Made by a program: the position numbers and the translations under genes
Assembly (NCBI GenBank): GCA_009869945.1
Contig: WIXG01000516.1
Location: forward strand, 1 to 44,530
DNA length: 44,530 nucleotides
Reading direction: 5' to 3'
DNA from: Mesaphorura yosii
Lineage: Eukaryota > Arthropoda > Collembola > Poduromorpha > Tullbergiidae
Notes under the pieces: generated by a model
Seen by the model: only the letters and a program-made list of their open reading frames with translations
The model's database searches: none
What the model was told of the DNA's origin: nothing
In this document: piece by piece, positions 35,601 through 44,530 of the stretch
How positions within the stretch are numbered: position 1 is the first letter of the stretch
Layout of the letters: each line of letters opens with the position of its first letter

Positions 35601-38600
35601 CGTTTCGCGTTCGCGTTCGAGTTTTCCTCTTCCGCCTAAATTCGCTTGGCTTGAGTTAGAACAGTTTGAGGAGATTGCAGCTGGGAATTGTTTCAACTGT
35701 TGCGAGTTGCTACTTGATTCAGTTTCGGATTTCAATTTTGTGCCTGCAAGTTTCCAGTTTTCCAGGCAGCAAGCTAAACTTTTTCTAGTCCAGACCGTCG
35801 GCTAGCCAGGGCAGGCAGGGCTTCGCTTCGCTGGAGAAATAAACTGATACAAATGTCACTGCACTGCGGAACCGGAATGGAACGAAAAATGAATGTGCTC
35901 TCGCTCTGTCTTCCGTCGCTGGCGTGTTCGCGTCTTCGTCATTTTCCATTATCATCATCAAAACTGCGTCACCGCGTGGTGTGCGTACTGAATAACAGCC
36001 TGCAAACTTTTTGCCAGACAAGAATTTTGGGCCAACGAGCAACAAAGTCGCATAATGAACAAAAAACTTTGTCGTGAATCTTATTTCAATTTGAATAAAT
36101 TATGAACTGTGTCCTGTGTCTCTCAGTCAGTAACTTTCGTTCGTGGTTCAGCTCCAAACAAGCACGGAAATCTCGCTTCCGACTGTGATTTCAACTCCAG
36201 ACTTTCTGTTTCCTGCTCCTCCTTTCTTGCCGCCTGAGCCTTGGAACTGCTCCGAGTCACTGATTGATTGGGTCACTAATTTAAATATTTAATTAACCTG
36301 CTGTTGCCGAATTCTGCGAATGTCAGCAGAATATCTTCACTGTGCACTGCACATCAAAGAGAATCCTGTGTTAGTGTTTAGTGTTTGTCATCATAATCAT
36401 ATTTACATACAAAAAATGGGTCTGCAAGTCGTCTGGGAATTTAGGCTAGGCACCTGGGAAAGTACGTATTTTCAGTATGCTGATAAATATTTGCTGTGCT
36501 TGCGTTGTGAGTTTGCATAAATTTATTAAGCAAACAAAAACAGAGTCTGATCATGGCTCATGCTTCACGGTTCATGAACTGTACGTGAGCTGTGTAATAT
36601 TTACATTGCAACGCATCCCAGACGAGACGGGTGGGTTTTTCGCAAATCTGCGTATGTGGTGATGCACGGTGCTGAATGACCAACTAAAAATCGGGAAAAG
36701 AGCTTAGATGATTATGAAATACAGTGGATGGATAAGATGATCGACGAGCTACGCTGGAGCACTGGTTTGGAGGAGACTGCTTGCCCTTGCCTCGGTACCC
36801 TACTCCAATCAGCCATAGTCACTCCTTGCCGTGAGTGACAAGACTGGCGAAACCACTGAAGACGATTAGCGGACTGTATACTTGATGCTGGACCCCGACA
36901 GGTGGCACTGCATTGTGCCACTGTACCCCAGAAAACTAAGAACTATAAAAACTAAAAAGCGATCGTACCGAAATGCGCACGTGTCAGGAAAAATCAATTA
37001 CACGGGTAAAATTCGGTATTCATGATTCACGAAAATTTATTCATCGCCATATTAACCATTTAACTCAAGGCAAGGCACATGCAAAATATGTGAATTGAGT
37101 TCATACACCTTTACGCGCTTGAAAGATTATTTATGATGAGGTGATGAACACTGAGCAGTGATGTGGAAGTGAAAGTAATGAGGACGAACTTGCAGCTTGG
37201 CTGCATGGTACACACAAAGTGAACTCAGAATTCATCTCCGGCTGGCTGGCTTGCTCGAAATTCATTTGCTCACGCTAGCGCCTCCAAGAATTTCTGAGCC
37301 TGTTTCGCAATCGCATTCGCAATTTCCATTTCCAACTTGTGGCTTCACCTCGTGAACGCGGCGGCGGCGAGGTGATAGTCGTGAAAGTTGAATTTTTCAT
37401 CCTCGTATGTCGTATTAGCCTACGCTTTAGCCAAGCCAAGCCGAGCCGTTCATTGAATAATCTTTCCACCACACTTTTCGCCTTTCGAGTGTGGCTGAAT
37501 ACGGGGAGCGGGACGGAGGAGCACTGAAGTCAGTTATGCGTGTCAAAGATAAGGATTACAGACTTTTGAGTTGGCACTTCTGAAGAAAGAAGGAAAATGC
37601 CCAAATTTTGACCCAGTTCACTTACACACAGAAAATACGTACAATAATAACTCCTCTCGTTTAAGTATTTTCATTTTCCGCCTGCCTGCCAGCCTGCCGC
37701 ATGTGTCTGTTTTCCAGGCAGCTCGTTCCTGAATGCTGGAGCTTTCTCATTCGGTGTGGCAGTGCGGAAATGTTTATTTAAACACAGCAGCACAGCATGG
37801 CAAAGAGAAACATAAGAACCCACTTCCCTTCCCAATTGAGTATTTATCATTGTGCTCGTCGCTCGTGGCCAGGACATTAACACAGCACGGCGATGCGGCT
37901 ACAGCGGTCTGGATCTGCCCTGCCTTGTGTGTCCTGCTGTCGTAGATTGTATTCTGGAGTGTGAGTTTCCAGAGTTCTGGAAAGTGCCAACAATGAACCG
38001 TAGCAGTAGCAGCCACTTCACACACTGCCAGCCAGGGCGCTTCTGGCGATCGGCGCAGGAAGCGACGTGCGTTTTATTATTATTTATTTATGTACCAATT
38101 TCCGGGTCCATTTACGCCTGCCCGCCCGTCTGAGAGCCTGCTGGAGAAGAACACAGAACACAGACTTCATTTAAATAAGGAGAAATGGCGCGGCAACGCG
38201 ACGGCGACGGCGGCGAGCGGCAGAGGCACAAAGAAAGTGGGACAAGAAGAAGAGGAAAGACTAAAGTTGAGCTGGGATGAGAAATTTGAAATTGAAGCCT
38301 TTGTTCTCAATTCATGGATAAAGATGAAAATGAAGGCACACGGCACACGTTCTTGGGTGACTGGAATCTGGGAACTTGCACTGCATAACGCACTGGAGAC
38401 AGAGACAAAGATGAAAGCAGGTCGTCGTGCTAAACGCTAAATCCGAACCTCATCGAGAGCAAAGCTCTGAATTCTGTAATTTGAATTTGTTCGTCTGCTG
38501 TTGCTGCACGCACACGTTGCCGTAAAATAATTAGAATGAGCTCATTTTCTTGTGCAGATTTGCAGATTGAAGCTACTGGGCCGCTGAATGCTGAATACTG

Positions 38601-39171
38601 GTTACCAGACGACTGCGACTGAGCTTTTAATCTGAGTACAATTGAAACTTTGATATTTTCATTTCACAAGCTGTCTTTCATCTCTTGTCTGCTCTTCAAT
38701 TTAAAAGTTTGTCCGGATCGTGTTTTTGTCTGAGTCTATCGCACGGCTCGCTGACTGCCTGTGTTTTTGATTATGCATTCTGCAGGGCCAATATGAGCCA
38801 GAGTGAAAGCGAGAAGGGAAAGTTCTGCATTCTATTTTCATGGGCTCAGGTTCAGGCTTGGATTCTGCATCTCCGTTCTGGTTGGCTCTTCTTGCCTGCT
38901 GCACGGGCATCCAGCATCCAGCAACATCTCGTCTCCTGCCGCAGTCGAATTCAAGACACACGCGGAGACGGAGACACGGACTCATTCGCATTAAATTCTA
39001 AACTGCACCGCGAATGCGAAGAAACTGACTGGAATTAAATTTTAATTAAAGACACAACGTATTTGATTTATTTGCCTTTTCATTTGTGACTGTGACATTT
39101 GTTGGAGTGGAATTTTCCTCCAGGCGACCGCTGGATCGGGTAGTCTCTGATCTCTTCTTGTCGCCGTCGTC
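26644..39171. other. Very long gene-poor region upstream of paralogue C
   Basis: About 12.5 kb without a gene I can support. Open frames up to 148 codons (32779-33225) show no family motif and no matching splice sites. The sequence has many short direct iterations: GTCC and GTCT units near 28380-28412, GACT near 31510-31522, TTATGATTATG-like words near 29425-29470. A GTGGCAC/GTGCCAC inverted repeat lies near 36900-36920. Together with 22123-26267 this forms a 17-kb space between two divergent paralogues. Regulatory sequence or unrecognised 5' untranslated exons are plausible; nothing specific is shown. Confidence 0.4.
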
Positions 39172-42100
39172 ATGTGCTGTTCAATTCGTGGTGCCGTGTT
39201 CTTCCTTGCAAGTGTTCATATCGTAAGTGCTTCAATTCGAATACAGTATTCGCAAATGTCGAAATTCGCAAGTATATTTGCGATTCGGACGTGTTAAGTT
39301 AAAAAAGGTTTCGCCGCCTGCGCCTTCTGGCTCACAGGAAGAGGAAATTAATCATGCTAGACTGTAATTTGCTACTTACATTCGGCTAGCATTCTGACCG
39401 GTAGCAGGAAACAATTCGCGATCGTAATCGTAATCTTTTTACTTACAGTTGCATGTGCACAAATTAATTGCAGTTTTGCAGTCGCTTTCGAAAGTGTCAA
39501 ACCGATTTTTCCGCCGTGCTCGTCGTCGTTTACGGTAAATAAGCGGGATGAGACAAGACAAGAGCCCAGTCGGGTCGGATTTCTGACGACAAACTTTTTT
39601 TTAGGTAGAAGGCAGGCAGAAGACATTTTCTGCGCGCCGCGCCGCGCCGCCGAGCTGTTTCGCAGCACGCCAGTAGGCTCAAAAAAGTATACTTTTTAAT
39701 TAAATTCTAAATCCACTCTTCTTGTCTCCAGTCTTTTTACTTTTAGGCCAAGTTACTATTACAAGTTTTTATTACTTTCACTTTTCCCGTTGGTTAAATT
39801 CCTGCGCTGGTCGCTTCTTCTGTCATTCGGAGCATTAAAATTCGCAATTTGCAAAATGCAAAATAACAGACAGCAGCGGCAGCAACAGTCGGCCGGCAGT
39901 CGAGAACGTTGAATCTTGGTTCTCTAAATTGGTGCTCAAGAGCGTGATTCTTGAGTTAATGCCCGTAATGCTCGTAATTCCAGTAAACTAATGTCTAATC
40001 TTCTTTCTCCTTTCTTTTCCTCTTCTTCTTCTGCTGTTGGTGCAGTTCTTCTCAATTAAGCAAATGGTGTACGTTCTTCCGGTTGCCGTGAGTAAACTCG
40101 GAGAAAGTAAGTCAAGTCTTGGCTTAATTAAACCATGTGCCTGTCTGTCTTTAATCTGGCCTTTAATTAATTCCTGCTGTTTGTTCTTACTGCCACTGCT
40201 TTATTGTGGATTCCGCCATTCGCAATTCGCCTTTCAAGAAGTGCTCGAGTCGTCGATGGCCTTCGTCTTTTGTCTTTTATTCTTCGCAACAGGGTTCATG
40301 ACATTTCGAGGAGCTGATGAGGTAAGTTCCGATTCCGATTCCTCAGGCGCGCGAAAGTTTGTGCGTTGTGTGGCTTCTCAGGAAATGCAAAGAGATGAAA
40401 GAGTACGACTCTTTTAACTCATCTCGACTGAGCTGCCAGTAAATCCGATAATCTCCAAATCCAAGTGCCCATTGAAAGTTCGTCAAAACAAGTCGTCCAG
40501 GTCATGAAATCTGAATTGGTAGGATGAAATCTTAAGCCCTGCGAATTAAGCTCAAGTACGCCGAGAATTGTAAGCAAGTCTTTCGTGTTTCTTCATGTTT
40601 TTGTGCTCTGGCCACGGATAGGCGACGGTAATGATAATGGCCTGATTCGGCTCGTTAATTTGGAATCTTTTCCTCATTTCCCTGTCTTATGGCAAATTAA
40701 TGTAATGAAGCCCAAATCTCTGACGCTGCGAACTGCTCAAGGATTATGCTTGCAGCGTGGCTTCGTTCGTACTTGAAACAGCACTGCTTTACTTTGTACA
40801 TTGCTACCGACTTGGATGCGGATGCAGACGCGGATTTAGGATTTAAAGTATGGCCTACTTTCTATATAAACTGGAGTAGCTTGGCCAACGTCTCCGTTTC
40901 GGTTTTAGTTTCGGAGTCTGGATTTACATTCCGTACCCTGTTGATAATCCGCAAAGCAATGGCAATTGTCTTTTGAAAAATATCCTCGAGCATTGAGCAC
41001 CGAGCAAGCCTCAGCACCGGGCAAGCCTCAGCACGGAGCAGCGCAGCGAAACAATTTACGACCTACGAGTTCGAGTACGGGTGTACGTGCCCCTGTCCAG
41101 CAAACTGAAAATCCTGGCAATGGAAAAGATGGGAGATGGAAAAGATTACACAGAGATTCGATGAGATTGAGAAGGAGCGAAAAACAACGCGGGCACGGCA
41201 GCGGCAGTGACCAGCCATTTTTATTTCAAGTATGATTGTGTTGCATCGCATTTACGCTTTTCGTTTTCGCAATCCAGAATGAATGCGTATGTGAATTCTT
41301 GGAACCCAAAGCAGGATCCAAATCCCAATTCCAGCTTCCGGCTTCAAGCATCCAATAGGTTTCAGCTTCAGTGTCTCATTTCATCGGAAATCGCAATTCG
41401 CGAAGTAGAAAGTACAAAGCTCCAATAATAATATTAATAATACAAGACACAAGACACGAGCACAATTTCGATTTGCTGTTTACAGTTTCTGCTTTGTAGA
41501 TGATATCATAATATTCAGGTCACGAACTTGTACCGTCTCGCCGCAGCACAAATGCGAAATGCGAAGTACGGAATAACAACAACAATGTAGCAATAACATA
41601 ACAGTAACAGAAACTTGACGGAGTCTCGAGACTCTGCGTTGGCCCACTCGTGTGTCGTGAGTAGACATTTATTGGAGTAGTATCTTCTAAACGTAGAGCA
41701 GAAGTAGAGAAACCAAAAAGCATTGAAGAGATGACAGGACGACGCGACATGAAAAGCGACCGCTGCAACTCGAACCCGAAAGAAAAGAGGAAGAATTGGG
41801 AAATATTTGCCATTGCCATTTTCATTTCTCATTTCTCTGATGTCATCTTCTTTTCTGTCGCTGTCGCGTGCAAGAAAGCTTCATAATCGATCGTCGATCC
41901 TGTCGAAGACCTAACGTTCACAATACGCCAGTGCACATATTTATTCTGGAATTTAGGAGTCTCTTACTTGGAAAATGGGTTTTGAAGTACGCAGTCTTCA
42001 AATATCGAAGCAAATATTTGCCGAGTGCGAGCGCGAGAGCTCAAAAATTGTTGAACACGCTCGCGGCGTTCTCGCGGAAGAAAGTTTTGCTTCTACATTA

Positions 42101-42534
42101 ATTTTTAATGCGGCAGGCACAATTTTTCTGACAGGGCTCTTTTCTTGCGTGTGTTTCAGGAATCAGCGACTCTCATTCGCCTTGGAGCCATCTGCCTTGC
42201 TCTGACCATCACATTTCGCTTCGTGCTGCTGTGGCTGTCGCTCATGCTCGTCGAGACAATCCCGGAAGCGTCGTTTCTGTACGTGTACGGAACGTCGGTG
42301 ATCCCGATCGCCTTCACGATCATGCTGTACCTCGTGTACTTGGCGATCCTCTTCTGCTACTACAAAGACCTCAAGCACCAGGCGGAGAACGGCCTCGGCG
42401 GTGGGAGAGCAGCGATTATGTCGTCGCCGCCACTCAACTTTCACCAAAGCCCCAGACCGCACTTGAGACCACACATACTCACGTCGTCGACGGCAGCCTC
42501 GCGGTCCGGAATTGAACGAGAACGCGTGTCGTGA
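39172..42534 (+). CDS. Four-transmembrane MCCSIR-family protein, paralogue C
   Basis: Four exons on the plus strand: 39172-39222 (MCCSIRGAVFFLASVHI), 40046-40106 (61 nt, FFSIKQMVYVLPVAVSKLGE), 40239-40321 (83 nt, ending TGFMTFRGADE) and 42160-42534 (375 nt, starting ESATLIRLGAICLAL). Introns are 823, 132 and 1838 nt, phases 0, 1 and 0, with GT-AG ends. The product is about 189 residues. Four membrane helices are visible: exon 1-2, exon 3 and two in exon 4, flanking PEASFLYVYGTSVIP. The C-tail carries SPRPHLRPHILTSS, almost the same as in paralogue A. C is closer to A than to B, although A and B share orientation. The exon 3 acceptor is TTCAAG, weaker than usual. Intron 3 holds only non-coding text. 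A possible poly(A) signal AATAAA follows near 43319. Cellular role unknown; probably an integral membrane protein of an arthropod tetraspan group. Confidence 0.85.
40998..41037 (+). repeat. Short tandem repeat in intron 3 of paralogue C
   Basis: Two adjacent 17-nt units containing GCAAGCCTCAGCAC occur here, followed by a partial GAGCAGC unit. It is a local duplication without obvious function. Confidence 0.6.
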
Positions 42535-44103
42535 ACGGTGAGTCACATATCAAAACCACGACCACCCACGACCGCAGACCACACATGCTTCACATCATCA
42601 CATGGACCAAGACCATTGTAATTCAATTCACATTCACAGCTCTGCTCTCACTTTCCTCTTCCTTTCCTTTCTTCTCCTTTCCCTCCAGGCCAATTTTGGT
42701 TTGGCGGGTTTGTGGTGTGAACTCGAATATCAGATCGTAAAACGGAAGTGGTGCGGTGCAGTGACAGTAATAATCATAAAACGGAGCGCTTTTTACCGCT
42801 TTTACTGACGGCAACCAATTTCTCCAGCACGGTTCCCGATTCCAGACGTGTGCCGGCTTGCAGTGGGTGGCTGGCCTTTTTTTTATTTGGAAACACGTCA
42901 CAAGCACGTAATGGACGCCAATTTGCAATGGACCATTAATCATTATTGGATCTGGAAACTGGAAGGTGTGCCGTGTGCGTCTTTCCGCGTGGTGTGATGA
43001 ATTACAACGAGTGACGAAGCAACTCAGATTTGATGCTGAAGCCAACAGCATTCACATTCGTAGTTCCAAACCGTGTTAGGTGCTACGGAATCAATGACAC
43101 TGGTAACTACGAAGTGTTGAATCGCCAATCTGTCACGAAATGACAGATATTATTGTGACCATTTCTACGCATAAAGCACAACTCTTACCCTGATTATATT
43201 ATTACAAAGTACCAGAATAGAGTAGAGTATAGAGCCTTTTGAAAAAAAACACAGTTATGTAATGATACTTCTAAATGAAAGACACAGAGCACAATAACGC
43301 ATAACTACTTACAAATTGAATAAAAATTGCACATTCTGTTTCTTACGTATTTAGAACGCTTATATAAAAGGTTTCTGTCGTGAAACATTCCGTTTGTTGT
43401 AACATATCAAGTTCCCTGTAAATTTGAAATGGCGATTTTATTTTCGCCATTCCAATTTGACGATTTATGATTTGGACGACTGGCGAGGTGGAGAAAGCGT
43501 TCTTCTCTAGCCGCAGTTCGGCGGTTCCAGTTCCAGTTCATTCTTACTGCTATCCTGCGATTGCAATCAGCATTTGATATCCTGCTGTTGACTCTACACT
43601 GCTACTGCCCACGAGGTTAGCAAAGGAAAGTACGGACATTCACTCTATTCGAAGCCTATGAAGGTCAAATCTAACCAAGGACGAGGGTAGAGCCAGCCAG
43701 GGCCCTCGAATCTTTAGCGCAAGCGCACCGCCACCTAAAACCGTCAGCGGATCACGCGTAAGAATCATCTCAGGAATTCCCCGGCCCAGCCTACTACTCG
43801 GATTATAAAAAGCATGGGACACATTTTGACTCGAGCTGGAAACCAATGACGAAGTCAAGCGGAACCTACTGCAAGATTTCAACATGGCGGAGGAGAGATG
43901 ACATTAGAGTAGGTTCCAGGTGCAAGGAGTCCCGGGTTGCAGGTTGGTTTGAAACGTTTACAGATGCAGAAATAAAACAACTTTAGAAAGAATTAAGCGT
44001 TCTCAATTTTGTAAATAAGTGTGAAATGTTGAGATATCGTAACAGCGTAATAGAAATTTTAATTTTGTAATGCATCAATTCATAATTAGTTTAAATACTT
44101 GAT
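42535..44103. other. Intergenic region right of paralogue C
   Basis: No coding exon supported. The first 800 nt probably include the 3' untranslated region of paralogue C. A 10-bp inverted repeat, GGAACCTACT at 43861-43870 and AGTAGGTTCC at 43908-43917, lies in a slightly G+C-richer stretch (43640-43920) whose nature I do not recognise; an 81-codon minus-strand frame there has no motif. Confidence 0.35.
43361..43370 (+). promoter_or_regulatory. TATA-box-like TATATAAAAG
   Basis: A good match to a TATA box, with G+C-containing flanks. No plus-strand gene was found downstream inside the window, so it may be fortuitous or belong to a transcript that starts near 43390. Confidence 0.2.
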
Positions 44104-44441
44104 TTAGTCGGTTTTCGTATTTCGCGAGTGAATTTTGAATATAGGACAGCATTTCATGCGGAGTCCGTTGAGAATTTTGTGAATCTGCAGAAATAAAGAA
44201 TTTTTCTTTGAAGATATCACGCGGTCATTATCGGCGATCATTTCGACCCCATATTGGATATTTCCATCTTCATGAAGATTAAAAAGCAGCGCGGTATAAG
44301 CAAAGCGTCAGGTTAGCACGTTTCACAACAAGTCGTACAGAAACTGCGACTTACACAGTTCATGTTCCTCGTCCTGAGTGGAGATGCCAGCAACTACAAG
44401 GCCATATACTTTCCTTCTGAGGCTGGTATTAACAATCAGTT
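44104..44441 (-). CDS. 3' end of a spliced gene running off the right edge (partial, family unknown)
   Basis: A minus-strand frame from about 44441 down to 44355 encodes LIVNTSLRRKVYGLVVAGIS followed by TQDEEHEL, and ends in a strong donor (T|GTAAGT). A perfect branch-point-like TGCTAAC follows. Two downstream acceptors in the same phase are possible. CATGAAG|AT at 44267 gives GNIQYGVEMIADNDRVI and ends at a TAA at 44104-44106. TTTCTGCAG|AT near 44189 reads SQNSQRTPHEMLSYIQNSLA and runs on to a TGA further left. Both continuations look protein-like, so the model is ambiguous or alternatively spliced. Without splicing, the frame meets two TGA stops in the intron. The 5' part is outside the window; an acceptor at ATTGAAG just right of 44441 is the likely start of this exon. 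I do not recognise the protein family. Confidence 0.4.
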
Positions 44442-44530
44442 CTTCAATATGAGTATGAGTATCGTATTCACGTGAGTACGGTCAAGTAATGATCCCGTAC
44501 TCATGCTCAGTTTTGTATTAACAATTAAAT

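Noticed and set aside
36712..36921. Possible retroelement fragment (minus-strand frame reading MADWSRVPRQGQAV)
   Set aside because: Composition differs a little from the flanks, but no reverse transcriptase or transposase motif could be matched.
43640..43885. 81-codon minus-strand open frame in G+C-richer DNA
   Set aside because: No recognisable motif and no splice partners; kept only as an unassigned patch.
44353..44471. Plus-strand exon reading FMFLVLSGDASNYKAIYF
   Set aside because: It has an acceptor-like ACACAG and a GTGAGT donor, but the minus strand gives a better supported model with a strong donor, branch point and terminal exon.
1..44530. tRNA, rRNA and CRISPR signals
   Set aside because: No T-arm plus acceptor pairing around GTTCGA words (checked near 11268, 14732, 17354 and 21090), no rRNA-like blocks, no regularly spaced repeats.

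Overview
The window is eukaryotic nuclear DNA. Its genes are split by GT-AG introns, often 70-130 nt long, AATAAA poly(A) signals follow several stop codons, and it carries decayed mariner and non-LTR elements. The chemoreceptor-like fragments, the mariner copy and the small four-helix membrane proteins suggest an arthropod or another ecdysozoan, but the species cannot be fixed from sequence alone. There are no operons, no CRISPR array and no convincing tRNA or rRNA gene. Only about a tenth of the window looks coding.

Layout. (1) 1-610: a decayed, truncated mariner transposase on the minus strand, directly abutting (2) two tail-to-tail, related multi-membrane receptor-like fragments (about 604-1489 plus, 1795-2282 minus) that look like damaged chemoreceptor-superfamily copies. 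(3) 3075-4343: an intact single-exon gene for a 422-residue protein that joins a HORMA domain (REV7/MAD2 type) to a C-terminal TFIIS-N/LW domain of the kind found at the start of PNUTS (PPP1R10). I know of no described protein with this architecture, and it is the most interesting object here. (4) 4646-6069 minus: a five-exon gene of unknown function, convergent with the HORMA gene. (5) Three paralogous genes for a four-transmembrane protein that starts MCCSIR: A (8820-10377 minus), B (21348-22122 minus) and C (39172-42534 plus). All share the same four-exon plan and intron phases. (6) Very long non-coding stretches of about 11 kb (A to B) and 17 kb (B to C, head to head), holding a non-LTR reverse transcriptase fragment with two adjacent perfect hairpins (about 18185-18670) and a 376-bp terminal-inverted-repeat element (26268-26643). 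(7) 44104-44441 minus: the 3' end of another spliced gene running off the right edge.

Working picture. The three tetraspan genes are a local gene family made by duplication and one inversion. The HORMA/TFIIS-N gene and the gene convergent with it are unrelated single genes. The left edge is a small graveyard of receptor copies and transposon debris. Non-coding DNA makes up most of the rest and is rich in short tandem iterations and small palindromes.
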